64,000 nt of DNA from Bacteroidota bacterium (lineage in GTDB: Bacteria; Bacteroidota; Bacteroidia; Chitinophagales; Saprospiraceae): contig PZPC01000001.1 of assembly GCA_003045895.1 (NCBI GenBank), forward strand, positions 62,001-126,000. The letters are read 5' to 3'. The notes beneath the pieces are model-generated. The model was given only the letters and a program-made list of their open reading frames with translations, made no database searches and was not told where the DNA came from. Positions 54,112-63,859 of this stretch are shown piece by piece. Both the position numbers and the translations under genes were made by a program. The first letter of the stretch is position 1, and the number at the start of each line of letters is the position of its first letter.

Positions 54112-54636
54112 ATGAACCGTCGATCAACGTGGCTGGCTATGGTTTTAGGTTTAATCTTATTTATGCCAATAGTCGGTTGTACCCAAACAAGCGGCATCGA
54201 AAGTACTTCTTACCGACTGATGCTCCATACGCTCCTTTCCCACGATGTGCCAGAAATAACGGTAGCAGCAGCTAGCCAGGCGGAGGATAAAGCGGTTTTC
54301 CTGGACGCCCGTGAGCCGGCCGAGTTCAACGTCAGCCATATAGCCGGCGCCATTCCCGTAGGTTATGATCAATTTGACCTCAGTGCATTGGCAGGCATCC
54401 CCAAGGACCAACAAATCATTGTCTATTGTTCGGTAGGTTACCGCAGCGAGAAGGTGAGTGAACAGTTGCTGGCCGCCGGGTACCAACGGGTCGCTAATCT
54501 CTACGGGGGCATTTTTGAGTGGAAAAACCAGGGCCATCCCGTCGTCAACCCGGCGGGTGAACCTACTGATGAAATCCATGCCTACAACCGAACCTGGGGG
54601 ATGTGGTTGAAAAAAGGTGCCACCAAAGTATATTAG
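54112..54636 (+). CDS. Rhodanese-domain lipoprotein
   Basis: 174 residues from the ATG before NRRSTWLAM. An upstream ATG at 54094 adds six residues. A signal sequence ends in the lipobox IVGC, so Cys is probably lipidated and the protein periplasmic. The single rhodanese domain has DAREPAEFNVSHIAGAIP and the active-site loop YCSVGYRSEKV with catalytic Cys, then NLYGGIFEWKNQGHPV. It may carry sulfane sulfur or act as a thiol-linked phosphatase-like domain. No partner gene indicates the pathway. Confidence 0.87.
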   Translation: MNRRSTWLAMVLGLILFMPIVGCTQTSGIESTSYRLMLHTLLSHDVPEITVAAASQAEDKAVFLDAREPAEFNVSHIAGAIPVGYDQFDLSALAGIPKDQQIIVYCSVGYRSEKVSEQLLAAGYQRVANLYGGIFEWKNQGHPVVNPAGEPTDEIHAYNRTWGMWLKKGATKVY

Positions 54637-54730
54637 ACTTGTTCTGCTGAACCAGTCGCATCAGTTTTAGCTTGAATCGTTTTTCTCCGCGTATATTTTT
54701 CGTCAACTTTGCCATTTCAATCCTTCCGTT

Positions 54731-55555
54731 ATGAGAATAGGCTTATCCTACTTATTGCCAGTAGCCTGTGCACTTTTACTTTCAGCGCAGGTGTCGGCCC
54801 AGATGGGCGTCGTAGTGGGCATTACCGGCAACCACCTGGTAAAAGTTAATATGGAAAACGGGGAGCTGATGCCACTGGCAGAAATCCCCAATTTGCCACC
54901 TGCTGCGGAGTTGCGCAATTTGGTCTACATCCCCCGTGATACGGCTTTCTACACCACCCTGCATACCGCCACGGGTTGTGAACTCGTTCGCCTGCGCACC
55001 ACGGGAGAGTGGAAAAAACTAGGCCCGCTGACGGTGGGCGGACAAGCTGCTTTTTTCAGCAAAGGCCTGACCTACGATGAAGCTACCGACCGCCTGATCG
55101 CCGGGGCCAGCCTGGACGGCGGCCCGATCCAGGGCGATGACCGCGCCGAAGCCTTGTTGGTGGTCAACCGGCAAGACGCCACCTGCCGGTTATTGGCCAC
55201 CATTCGGGCCAATCCTGCCCCTAATGATTTTGATGAGATTGCCGTATTCAACGGCCAGTTGTTCTGCCTTGATGCTACTCCAGATCGGGACAACACCTAC
55301 GTTTTTCCTTTTGCCTTACGCGACCTGACGGGGGAATTGTTTGCCGGCACCAAACAGAATATTGGCTATTACACCATGGATGATGTCGTACTGCTTAGCC
55401 ACCTGCTGTACTTTACCGACACCAAAACCCAGCACCTGTACTATTTCGACCTGATGGCCCGCAAATTGCAGACCGTCGCGCCGATCACCGGACCGGCCGT
55501 ATTGGGCACCATCAAACTGACGGGCCTGGCTTATCTTCCGCTTTCCCAAGCGTAG
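54731..55555 (+). CDS. Secreted protein of unknown function with beta-propeller-like repeats
   Basis: 274 residues with a signal peptide (MRIGLSYLLPVACALLLSA, cleaved near VSA-Q). The rest shows repeated short beta-strand patterns such as VVGITGNHLVKVNMENGEL, LVYIPRDTAFYTTL and LYYFDLMARKLQTV, which suggest a propeller of the kind found in periplasmic sensors. No catalytic motif is recognised. Its 3' end overlaps the xseB gene tail-to-tail by 44 nt. It could be a lineage-specific protein. Confidence 0.65.
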   Translation: MRIGLSYLLPVACALLLSAQVSAQMGVVVGITGNHLVKVNMENGELMPLAEIPNLPPAAELRNLVYIPRDTAFYTTLHTATGCELVRLRTTGEWKKLGPLTVGGQAAFFSKGLTYDEATDRLIAGASLDGGPIQGDDRAEALLVVNRQDATCRLLATIRANPAPNDFDEIAVFNGQLFCLDATPDRDNTYVFPFALRDLTGELFAGTKQNIGYYTMDDVVLLSHLLYFTDTKTQHLYYFDLMARKLQTVAPITGPAVLGTIKLTGLAYLPLSQA

Positions 55556-55712
55556 TTTCCAGATCGCGCAGCTTGGCCTGGCAGTATTGGATGAGCGCCC
55601 GGGCGCGTTCGCTCCGCTCGCTGAGGCGTTCTATGCTTACCTGCTCGTCTTGCAGTTCGTTCATGATGTCCTGCAGTTCGGTGATGGCTGCTTCGTAGGA
55701 TAAATCTTTCAT
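55512..55712 (-). CDS. xseB: Exodeoxyribonuclease VII small subunit
   Basis: 66 residues, typical for XseB. The N-terminus MKDLSYEAAITELQDIMNE matches the conserved start (SYEEAxxELExIVxxLE). LSERSERARALIQYCQAKLRD is the second helix. It binds XseA to form the single-strand exonuclease. It follows xseA with a 15-nt gap, and its C-terminal codons overlap the convergent secreted-protein gene. Confidence 0.9.
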   Translation of the reverse strand: MKDLSYEAAITELQDIMNELQDEQVSIERLSERSERARALIQYCQAKLRDLETTLGKAEDKPGPSV

Positions 55713-55727
55713 AGGGGGTGTAGTTAC

Positions 55728-56954
55728 TTAGTCAATCTTCAATCTTTTTTGACCGTCTTTGAAATGAATGACGATCTCCTCGTTGCTTTTCAGGGCTTCC
55801 TCGCTACGGATAATTTGTCCCGCGCTGGTAACCACGCTAAAACCGCGGCGCCAGGCGGTGTCCAGACTCAGTGACTGTTGCAGTTTCTCCAGTTGCAGCA
55901 ATTGGTCCTGCGCGTGCTTGAGCCGCTGGCTGACCAGGTGTGGCAATTGGGTTTCGTAGGTGTCCAATTGCCAAATCTGCCGACGCACCAAATGCCGCTG
56001 CAACAGCACCAGTTGCTGTTCGAACTGAGTGAGCTGGGATCGGGCTTGCTGCAGCGCTCGTTGTTGCAGTTGATCCAGGTTTTGCGCCTGCAACGCCACG
56101 CGTTGTTCGAATTGCTGCAAGCGGTCGATCAGAAAATTAGCTACGGCGGTGGGCGTCTTCAGCGCGGTATGTGCCAGCAAGTCCAGCAGGGATTGGTCGG
56201 TTTCGTGGCCAATACCCGTGAGGATGGGCAAGCCTGCGGCAGCCGCAGCCACGCACAGTTCGCGCTCGTCGAAATCGGCCAGATCGGTGCGCGATCCACC
56301 GCCGCGAATGATGACAATGGCGTCGAAATCGGCTTTTCGCCGCTCAATGGTACGCAACTGACGGCGGACTTCCGGGCTCGTCTGGCTGCCCTGTACGGCG
56401 GCGGGAAACAGCTGGCTGTGAAACTGGTACCCGTAGGGGTTGTGGTTGAGTTGAGCCAGAAAATCCTGCAGCCCGGCCGCGGCGGGTGAACTGATGATCG
56501 CCAGCCGTTGCGGGGCCAGCGGAAGGGCCAGGGCTTTGTTGGTCTGCAGGAGCCCCGCCTGTTCCAAATACGCGAGGGTTTGCTGCCGGAGTTGGGCCAA
56601 CTGCCCCAGGGTGAAGTGGGGATCCAGGTCGGTAATGACAAACTTAAGGCCGAAGCGTTCGTGAAAGTCGGCCCGGACCTGCAATTTTACCGACCGCCCC
56701 ACTTGCAGGAAGGCAGGTAAAACCAGCCGGTTGCGCCGTTGCCAGGCGCGTGCCGTGTTGTCCCACATGACGGCCTGCCCGCGGGCTACCAACGCTTCTT
56801 TTTCAGGATCTTTCTCCACCAGCGTCAGGTAATAATGCCCGCGCCGTTCGTCTACTTCGGCCAATTCCGCCCGGACCCACACCGCGTCGGGTAGGTTCAG
56901 CGCCACAAAACGCCGGATGTACTCATTGAGCTCGAAGAGGGAATAGTCGGACAT
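55728..56954 (-). CDS. xseA: Exodeoxyribonuclease VII large subunit
   Basis: 408 residues, close to the family norm of about 400-450. An N-terminal OB-fold (YSLFELNEYIRRFVALNL, then VRAELAEVDERRGHYYL) binds DNA. The catalytic domain carries RLAIISSPAAAGLQDFL, DAIVIIRGGGSRTDL and GIGHETDQSLLD. A long coiled coil (about 270-370) is the XseB-binding arm. It degrades single-stranded DNA in repair. The pair forms a two-gene operon. Confidence 0.94.
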   Translation of the reverse strand: MSDYSLFELNEYIRRFVALNLPDAVWVRAELAEVDERRGHYYLTLVEKDPEKEALVARGQAVMWDNTARAWQRRNRLVLPAFLQVGRSVKLQVRADFHERFGLKFVITDLDPHFTLGQLAQLRQQTLAYLEQAGLLQTNKALALPLAPQRLAIISSPAAAGLQDFLAQLNHNPYGYQFHSQLFPAAVQGSQTSPEVRRQLRTIERRKADFDAIVIIRGGGSRTDLADFDERELCVAAAAAGLPILTGIGHETDQSLLDLLAHTALKTPTAVANFLIDRLQQFEQRVALQAQNLDQLQQRALQQARSQLTQFEQQLVLLQRHLVRRQIWQLDTYETQLPHLVSQRLKHAQDQLLQLEKLQQSLSLDTAWRRGFSVVTSAGQIIRSEEALKSNEEIVIHFKDGQKRLKID

Positions 56955-57230
56955 AGGCGCTAAGATAAGCAGGTTTTGACAATAGGCGAGGGGTAGATTT
57001 GGCCGCCGGTCACGCCGGCGCGGAGATTTTTTCGAAAATATGCTAACTTAACGTGCTATTTGCGCCTGACAGGCCACCTCCCCGAGGGTGAACGCTACAA
57101 ATTGATGGGATAGGCCGACCTACAGGGCACCTCTCCGGGAGGCTTGAAATGACCCCGCGCTATACCGTCAATCAGGAGGTTGTTCAGGCTGGTTTTTGAA
57201 TTATTAACAACTGCAATGTTAAGCTAAGCT
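56955..57230. other. Intergenic region with an imperfect direct repeat upstream of the helicase gene
   Basis: About 276 nt without a gene. CAGGCCACCTCCCCGAGGG (57070-57088) recurs as CAGGGCACCTCTCCGGGAGG (57123-57142), 53 nt apart, each able to form a short CCTC/GAGG hairpin. A further stem CGCCGG-TCACG-CCGGCG lies near 57003. A promoter for the helicase gene was not clear. Confidence 0.5.
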
Positions 57231-60200
57231 GTGAGGAAAAGTTATGGAAACACCTGGTGGGGGCAGCAGTGGCTGAATGCACTCTCCGATATTGATTATT
57301 CCAATCGTCTTCCCCGTGGGCGAACCTACGCCAACAAGGGGCTGGCCAGGGATATTGTCATTCACCAGAACAACATTTCGGCCAAAGTACAAGGCTCCCG
57401 ACCTACCCCTTACCGGGTGAAATTTACCATTCCGCCGTTTTCGGCCAAAGCGCAGGCCAGCATCGTCGCGCTGTTGACTGCCAACCCTTTGCTCCTGTCG
57501 AAATTATTGAACAGGGTATTGCCGGAAGAGCTGAAGCACCTTTGTGATGCGCAAAATATCACCTTGTTCCCCGCCTCCTGGGACGACCTGGAGGGGAGCT
57601 GCTCTTGTCCCGATTGGGCGGTTCCGTGCAAGCACATGGCTGCGGTGCTGTACCTGGTGGCCAATGAAATTGACAAAAACCCCTTTCAGGTCTTTCAGTT
57701 GCGCAACTTTGATTTGTTCCAGACACTGGCAGCTATGGGCTACACGGGCCAGGCGCAGGCAGACATTCCGATTCTATTCACCACGGCTCTGGCACAAAGC
57801 TTTACCAGCAACCAAACCGCCCCGGAGTGGCAGGAGGAAGTGTACCAGCGGATAGATTTTTCCAATTTGCCCGACCTGAAGGAAGATTTGCTGACCATCC
57901 TGACCGAACAACCCGTGTTTTATCCCAATGGAGATTTTAAAGCGATCTTGAAAATGGCTTATACCGCCGTGGCTAAAAGCTTGCGTAAGCAGGAAATAGG
58001 CGAAGCTTCGGAGCAGGATACTGTACTACTTGATCGCCTGGAAGAAGTGGACATATTGCTCGATGAAGCCCGCGATTTTTTGGTGGCTACGCTGCGCGAC
58101 AGCGATGGGGAAACGGTATTGACCTTTTCGGAGCAAACTGCTTTTACCACCTGGTTGAGTGGGGTTGCCTTCCGGGATTTGTCCCGGTTTTCGGTGGCAC
58201 TTAGAAGCTTATGTCTGGTGTATCAATTTGCCTTTAAGCTGGCGCAACAGTCGGCTTACCTGCCCCAGTTGTTGCGGGTAGGGGCCAACCATTATAAAAT
58301 TCGTTGGTTGCCGGCCTTGCTCAACCCGGTGGTCAAAAGCACTTTTACCGAGATAGCATCCATCGCGGCCAACGACCAGTTGTTCTATAAAAACGGGAAG
58401 GAAATTGACGAACCCATTGCTGCGGATAAGTTACCCGCCCTCCTTGCTTTGTTTTTAAACGATTTGGTGGCGCGTAACCACAATTTACAACATCGCTTTG
58501 CCGAGCACGAGATAGGTCACCTGTTTTTTAACGGGGCTGTTTTGGCTTTCTCCAGCTACGAAACAAAGGAAAATCCGGCGGCTATCCAGTTGTGGCTCAA
58601 CACCTTTTTTATAGCAGAAAAGAACTGGATTCCGGTGGTGAAAATTGACGAAGCGGAAGGCGATTTTTTGGTCAATGTGCTGGTGCAAAAGAAAACCGGG
58701 CAGGTAAGTGCCCCCATTCCCCTGCGCAAGGTGCTGGCGCAAAAGCAATACCTGGATATGCGGATGGACGTACTGCGTGACCTGGCCATGGTGTCGGGGT
58801 ATTTTCCGCAGCTCAACAAGTTGGTGGCCAACCAGGGCAAAGAACCCTTGCGCTTTGATGCGGAAGCTTTCGTGGAAGTGTTGTTTAAGGTGCTACCCAC
58901 CATCCGCCTGTTTGGTATCCAGGTGCTGCTGCCCAAAGCCTTGCGGAAGCTGCTCCGTCCGCAGGTATCGATGCGCATAGCTGCTGCGGAAGATGCTGGT
59001 GTGGTCGCAAAAGGCAAGGCCCTGGCGTTGAACAATATGCTGTCTTTTCAGTGGCGCATTGCCCTGGGTAGCCAGCAGGTGACCCTGGAGGAATTCCAAA
59101 AGATGGTTAGCCAGTTTTCGGGTATCGTCAAGCTCAATGACGAATATGTTTTCTTTGATGAAGCGGAAATTAAGTCGCTCATCGATAAATTGGCGCACCC
59201 ACCCACCCTGGATAGCCAACAGCTGTTGCAAGTAGCCCTCACCGAAGATTACGAAGGCGCCCCGGTTGAATTGGACAAAAAGACGCAGCAATTGATGCAG
59301 CACCTTCTGGAGGGCGCCGACGTGAGTGTGCCCAAAGGGTTGAAAGCCAGCCTGCGCCCCTACCAGCTGCGGGGCTATGAATGGTTGTATAAAAACACCC
59401 GCATCGGATTCGGTAGCCTCCTGGCCGATGACATGGGGCTGGGCAAAACGCTCCAGGTGATCGCTACCTTGCTGCGGCTAAAGGAAGATGGCGAACTGGA
59501 CCGGAAAAAAGCGCTGGTCATTGTGCCGACTACTTTGCTGACGAATTGGGAGAAGGAGATCTACAAGTTTGCCCCCAACCTACGCCTCCATCTCTACTAC
59601 GGCAGCAACCGGGATTTGCAGCCCTTACAACAAGCCGATGTATTGCTAACGACCTACGGGGTGGTGCGTGCCGAAACGGCTGTTCTGCAAAAGCAACCCT
59701 GGCTGGTCATGGTGATCGACGAGGCGCAACAAATAAAAAATCCAGCCACCGCCCAGACCAAGGCCATCAAGAAAATAAATGCCCCCGTAAAGATTGCCAT
59801 GAGTGGTACCCCCGTAGAAAACCGCCTCAGTGAGTATTGGAGCATTTTTGATTTTTCCAATAAAGGGTACCTGGGGAGTTTGAAACAGTTTAAGGAAGGT
59901 TTTGCCAAACCGATAGAAGTAGACCGCAACCAGGAAAAACTCGAGAGATTCCGTAAGGTCACCGAGCCTTTCATTTTGCGGCGCTTGAAATCCGACCGAA
60001 GCATTATCAGTGACTTGCCCGATAAGATTGAGAAAGACCAATTCTGCCAACTCACCCCGAGCCAGGTGGCCATCTACCAGAATGTGGTGGATACGACCAT
60101 GAAGACCATTGAAAAAATGGAAGGTATGCAACGCAAAGGGACGGTGCTCAAGTTGATCACCGCGCTGAAGCAAGTCTGTAATCACCCCCGCCAATTTCTC

Positions 60201-60749
60201 AAAAAAGGAGCTGCCGACCCCGCCGCATCCGGTAAGACCACGCTCTTGTTCGAGCTCTTGCACGACATCCAGCAGCAAGGGGAGAAGACGTTGATTTTTA
60301 CCCAATACCAGGAAATGGGCAAGCTGCTGGTAGACATGCTGGAGGCCGAATTTGGGCTCAGTATTCCTTTTCTTCACGGGGGCGTTTCCCGCAAAGGCCG
60401 GGATGCCATGGTCGACAGTTTTCAAAACAACAGAGCTACGCGGGTAATGATTCTCTCGCTAAAAGCCGGCGGGACGGGCCTCAACCTCACCGCTGCCAGC
60501 AATGTTATCCATTATGACCTCTGGTGGAACCCCGCCGTCGAAGCACAGGCCACTGACCGTGCTTACCGCATCGGTCAGCAGCATAAGGTGATGGTGCATC
60601 GTTTTATTACGGAGCATACATTTGAAGAGAAAATCAATAAACTGCTGCAAGAAAAAAAGGAATTGGCCAATTTGACGGTTTCCACCGGAGAAAAGTGGCT
60701 GGGGGAATATTCCAACGAGGAGTTGAAGGAGTTGGTGAAGTTGGCGTGA
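57231..60749 (+). CDS. SWIM-zinc-finger SNF2-family DEAD/H helicase
   Basis: 1172 residues starting with GTG. An in-frame TAA lies two codons upstream, so no longer start is possible. The family N-terminus (YGNTWWGQQWLNAL) begins almost at once. A SWIM zinc finger, CSCPDWAVPCKHMAAVLY, lies near residue 123. The SNF2 ATPase occupies the C-terminal half: Walker A LADDMGLGKTLQ near 731, DEAH-box variant VIDEAQQIKN, ILRRLKSD, and helicase motif VI QATDRAYRIGQ. Such proteins act in DNA-protein remodelling or transcription recovery (RapA/HepA-like). No restriction or defence genes are adjacent. Confidence 0.92.
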   Translation: MRKSYGNTWWGQQWLNALSDIDYSNRLPRGRTYANKGLARDIVIHQNNISAKVQGSRPTPYRVKFTIPPFSAKAQASIVALLTANPLLLSKLLNRVLPEELKHLCDAQNITLFPASWDDLEGSCSCPDWAVPCKHMAAVLYLVANEIDKNPFQVFQLRNFDLFQTLAAMGYTGQAQADIPILFTTALAQSFTSNQTAPEWQEEVYQRIDFSNLPDLKEDLLTILTEQPVFYPNGDFKAILKMAYTAVAKSLRKQEIGEASEQDTVLLDRLEEVDILLDEARDFLVATLRDSDGETVLTFSEQTAFTTWLSGVAFRDLSRFSVALRSLCLVYQFAFKLAQQSAYLPQLLRVGANHYKIRWLPALLNPVVKSTFTEIASIAANDQLFYKNGKEIDEPIAADKLPALLALFLNDLVARNHNLQHRFAEHEIGHLFFNGAVLAFSSYETKENPAAIQLWLNTFFIAEKNWIPVVKIDEAEGDFLVNVLVQKKTGQVSAPIPLRKVLAQKQYLDMRMDVLRDLAMVSGYFPQLNKLVANQGKEPLRFDAEAFVEVLFKVLPTIRLFGIQVLLPKALRKLLRPQVSMRIAAAEDAGVVAKGKALALNNMLSFQWRIALGSQQVTLEEFQKMVSQFSGIVKLNDEYVFFDEAEIKSLIDKLAHPPTLDSQQLLQVALTEDYEGAPVELDKKTQQLMQHLLEGADVSVPKGLKASLRPYQLRGYEWLYKNTRIGFGSLLADDMGLGKTLQVIATLLRLKEDGELDRKKALVIVPTTLLTNWEKEIYKFAPNLRLHLYYGSNRDLQPLQQADVLLTTYGVVRAETAVLQKQPWLVMVIDEAQQIKNPATAQTKAIKKINAPVKIAMSGTPVENRLSEYWSIFDFSNKGYLGSLKQFKEGFAKPIEVDRNQEKLERFRKVTEPFILRRLKSDRSIISDLPDKIEKDQFCQLTPSQVAIYQNVVDTTMKTIEKMEGMQRKGTVLKLITALKQVCNHPRQFLKKGAADPAASGKTTLLFELLHDIQQQGEKTLIFTQYQEMGKLLVDMLEAEFGLSIPFLHGGVSRKGRDAMVDSFQNNRATRVMILSLKAGGTGLNLTAASNVIHYDLWWNPAVEAQATDRAYRIGQQHKVMVHRFITEHTFEEKINKLLQEKKELANLTVSTGEKWLGEYSNEELKELVKLA

Positions 60750-60820
60750 GTGCTTGCTTGTACCTCGTTTCGCCGTCACTTGCATAATAAAGACTACTTT
60801 TACCACCCGCAAAACATACC

Positions 60821-61915
60821 ATGGCACAAACATTCGCGCAGACCAGTAGTTTTCGCAGTCGGGCTTTGGCTTTGCTGTTACGGGTGGCCTTTTTTTGGTA
60901 CCTCGTGGCGTTGGTCAAAACGATTTACGATTACTACCTGCTCAAGAATAACAGTGGCGAAATTTTTGATTTTTCCAACTGGTTGATGGGCAGCTGGCTG
61001 GCTGTTACGCTGGGGCTGCTGCTGTTGGGCCCTTTTATCATCTACTTGCTGTATCGCATTCTGCGGGCTGCGCCTTACTGGAAGGTGCTGGTGTACTTGT
61101 TGAGTGGCTACACGTTCATTGCCCTGCTCACCAACTTTGCCGTCATGCCAATGATCTACGCCCTGGACAATGAGGCACCCCTTTACGGTAGCGCAAGCCT
61201 GGCCTACGCCGTGAACTATATTCAAACCCCCAATTTTCTGGCCATTTACTTTTTTTGGTTGCTCATGCTGGTGGTTACGGTCATCATTATTCTGGTGAAC
61301 GAAAAGTACGGGCCGGGGATGTTCGGGAAAATTCTCATGGGGCAATATTATCACCCCAAGCTGGAAACCCGCATTTTTATGTTTCTGGACATGAAATCGT
61401 CTACTACTATTGCGGAGACGATGGGGGAGGAGCTCTACTTCAACCTCCTCAAAGACTGCTTTGCCGACATGACGATGCCTATCCTGGACAACGCCGGGGA
61501 GATTTACCAGTACGTAGGCGATGAGATCATCGTCTGCTGGTCCATGGAAAAAGGCCTGGCGCAAGGCCGCTGTATCCAGACTTTTTTCGATGTGCGCAAG
61601 CAACTCCTCGCCCGGAAAGATTATTACGAAAGCACCTACGGTATATTGCCTTCCTTTAAAGCTGGCTTTCATTTTGGGCAAGTGGTGGCGGGCGAAATTG
61701 GCATCATCAAACGCGACATCACCTATTCGGGCGATGTGCTGAATACCACTTCCCGCATCCAGTCGAAATGCAATGAATTAGGGGTTGATCACCTGATTTC
61801 CGGCCCACTGTGGTCCAAAATAAAAGTGCATTTTCCTGCCGGGGGAGAACAGGTTTCTGACCAGATCGAGTTGCGCGGGCGACAGGAGCGGATGGACCTG
61901 TACCGCGTGTTGTGA
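60821..61915 (+). CDS. Membrane-bound class III adenylate/guanylate cyclase-like protein
   Basis: 364 residues. Four hydrophobic segments in the first 165 residues form a membrane module. The C-terminal cyclase domain follows (about 180-345). Its metal-binding Asp residues are those of MFLDMKSSTTIAE and YVGDEIIVCW. The last third has the typical GEIGIIKRDITYSGDVLNTT segment, split at RD. Substrate-specifying residues were not determined, so cAMP or cGMP is uncertain. It probably produces a cyclic nucleotide in response to a membrane signal. It converges with the MATE gene at 9 nt. Confidence 0.85.
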   Translation: MAQTFAQTSSFRSRALALLLRVAFFWYLVALVKTIYDYYLLKNNSGEIFDFSNWLMGSWLAVTLGLLLLGPFIIYLLYRILRAAPYWKVLVYLLSGYTFIALLTNFAVMPMIYALDNEAPLYGSASLAYAVNYIQTPNFLAIYFFWLLMLVVTVIIILVNEKYGPGMFGKILMGQYYHPKLETRIFMFLDMKSSTTIAETMGEELYFNLLKDCFADMTMPILDNAGEIYQYVGDEIIVCWSMEKGLAQGRCIQTFFDVRKQLLARKDYYESTYGILPSFKAGFHFGQVVAGEIGIIKRDITYSGDVLNTTSRIQSKCNELGVDHLISGPLWSKIKVHFPAGGEQVSDQIELRGRQERMDLYRVL

Positions 61916-61924
61916 CAACTCCGG

Positions 61925-63217
61925 TTACGGTTTGCGATGCAGGAACCGGGCATACCACCGCCACTGAATGCCGCCGCGCAAGACCATAAAACCCACCAGG
62001 CTGAACCACAGGCCATGGTTGCCCCAGGCTTGTCCAATTCCGTAATACAAAAGTAGGTAGCCCCCAAAAGCCAGCAACATGGTATTGCGCATGGCGGCGG
62101 ATGCGGTAAGACCGATGTAGACGCCATCCCAGATATAGCAGGGGGTGCTGAGTAGTGGAAAGATCACCATCCATACCAGGTAGGGTAGGGCCGCGTGAAT
62201 AACCTCCTGCTGATCGGTGAAGACACGCAACAACCCCGTGCCGCTCAGTCCGTATACCAGTGCATAAAGACCAGCCAGTACCATCCCCCAAACGAAGCTG
62301 GTTCGGATGGCGCGTTGCGCGCTGTTGTGGTCGTTGGCACCGTGGTACTTGCCGACCAGGCTTTCTGCCGCGAAGGCAAAACCATCCACTCCGTAGGACA
62401 TCCAATTGACGTACTGCAACAAGATGACATTGGCTGCCAGGACCAGGTCACCCATCCCCGCCGATTGCCGGTAGAAGAAAGCAAAAGACAGGGTCAGACA
62501 AAGCGTGCGGAGGAATATATCGCGGTTGATCCGCAAAAAGCGTTGCAAGGCCTGCCACTGTAAGAGGGTGCGCGCCTGCCAATGCTGCCGAACCCAACTG
62601 TAGCGATACCACAGCAGTAGCCCGCCCCCAACCAGGCCCGTATACTGCGCGATGACCGTACCCCAGGCCACCCCCTGGATACCCCAACCCCACTGGTAAA
62701 CCAGGAAATAGCTGAGCAGCATATTGACTATGTTGATGAGTATGGTCAGGACCAGTGGGAAAATGGCATTTTGCACGCCAAAAAACCAGCCCATCAGCGC
62801 GTACAGGCCGAGGGCTGCCGGTGCTGCCCAAATGCGGATGGTAAAATACTCGGACACCAGGGGTTGCTGGTCGTTGGTGACCAGAAGGAGGCTTTGCGCC
62901 ATGTTCAGCAATGGGATTTGGAGTAGAAACAAAAGGCTGGCTAAGCCCAGCGCCACAATCAGGGCCTGCCCCAGTACCGTGCTCATTTCCTGGCGGTTCT
63001 CGCGGCCGAAAGCCTGCGCCGTCATGCCCGTAGAACCCATGCGCAGAAAGCCAAAATTCCAGTAAATAAAGTTGAAGACCATACTGCCCAGACCGACCGC
63101 TCCGAGGTGGTCGGCACTGAGCCGCCCCATGAGTGCGGTATCAAAAGAGCTGAGTAACGGCACCGATATGTTGCTCAGGATATTGGGAATAGCCAGGCGC
63201 AGAATTTCTTTGTTCAT
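61925..63217 (-). CDS. MATE-family efflux transporter (DinF-like)
   Basis: 430 residues with about 12 predicted membrane helices in two homologous halves, as in MATE exporters. The N-terminus LAIPNILSNISVPLLSSFDT and the loop ALMGRLSADHLGAVGLGSM (about residues 28-46) are characteristic of the DinF branch. It exports drugs or metabolites using a Na+ or H+ gradient. The substrate is unknown. It is immediately downstream of the broken DUF1801 gene, with 8 nt between them. Confidence 0.9.
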   Translation of the reverse strand: MNKEILRLAIPNILSNISVPLLSSFDTALMGRLSADHLGAVGLGSMVFNFIYWNFGFLRMGSTGMTAQAFGRENRQEMSTVLGQALIVALGLASLLFLLQIPLLNMAQSLLLVTNDQQPLVSEYFTIRIWAAPAALGLYALMGWFFGVQNAIFPLVLTILINIVNMLLSYFLVYQWGWGIQGVAWGTVIAQYTGLVGGGLLLWYRYSWVRQHWQARTLLQWQALQRFLRINRDIFLRTLCLTLSFAFFYRQSAGMGDLVLAANVILLQYVNWMSYGVDGFAFAAESLVGKYHGANDHNSAQRAIRTSFVWGMVLAGLYALVYGLSGTGLLRVFTDQQEVIHAALPYLVWMVIFPLLSTPCYIWDGVYIGLTASAAMRNTMLLAFGGYLLLYYGIGQAWGNHGLWFSLVGFMVLRGGIQWRWYARFLHRKP

Positions 63218-63225
63218 GTCTTTAA

Positions 63226-63682
63226 CTAACGTTTATACAACGTCTCATAAATGCCAACCCATTCCGAAACACTCATTTTACCCACCAACTCACCAATAAG
63301 TCCAAATGGAATGTCCTCCATTTTCTTAAAGCGGATGCAGCTTTTTCCCATATCCAGTTTACGTGCGGAATGCCTGGGGTATTCGGCTACAAACCATTCC
63401 AGGAGTGGCGGACTGGCATATAGCCCCATGTGGTAAAGGGCAATAAAATTCTTTTGCGAAGCGATGTTCAGAAAGGGTAGGGGCAACTGGGGGGCGCAAT
63501 GATAACCCGCTGGAAAGATATTGTGCGGAACGACGTACCCGATCATGTTGTAGCTCATCGTTTCCTGAAAGCCAGTGGGAAAGATGGTCGAGAATAACCT
63601 GGCGGAGGTGCTGCATGGGAGCCTGGCGGTCTTCCGGCAGTTGCTCAATATGGTTTTCGGGTGAGGTGGCTTCTATTTTCAT
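63226..63682 (-). pseudogene. DUF1801/YdhG-like protein gene, frameshifted
   Basis: Two overlapping frames together make one DUF1801-type protein. The first supplies MKIEATSPENHIEQLPEDRQ through VILDHL. The second supplies PTGFQETMSYNMIGYVVP, PAGYHCAPQLPLPF, KLDMGKSCIRFKK and the rest. Removing one T from the TTT in the minus-strand CATCTTTCCCACTGG (plus about 63580-63582) restores a single frame of 151 residues. Neither half alone is the full domain, so the gene is either broken or the sequence has a one-base error. The intact family is small and of uncertain biochemical role. Confidence 0.75.
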
Positions 63683-63859
63683 TGGGTGGTAGTTTTATGG
63701 TTTAAGGTATGATTTTTTTGAAGTCAGGAGAAGTTTGGAAAGCGCTAGGCTCCATTCGCGCTATACTTTTATTAACACCCCATAAACAAGAAAGAGGTAA
63801 AAAGAGGGAAATTGGCTCAGGAGGTTTGCGTATTCAAGTGCTTCTGTTCGAATGTTGCA
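63683..63859. other. Intergenic region with no recognised feature
   Basis: Moderately AT-rich DNA upstream of the DUF1801 gene. I see no gene, clear promoter match or terminator in it. Confidence 0.5.
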
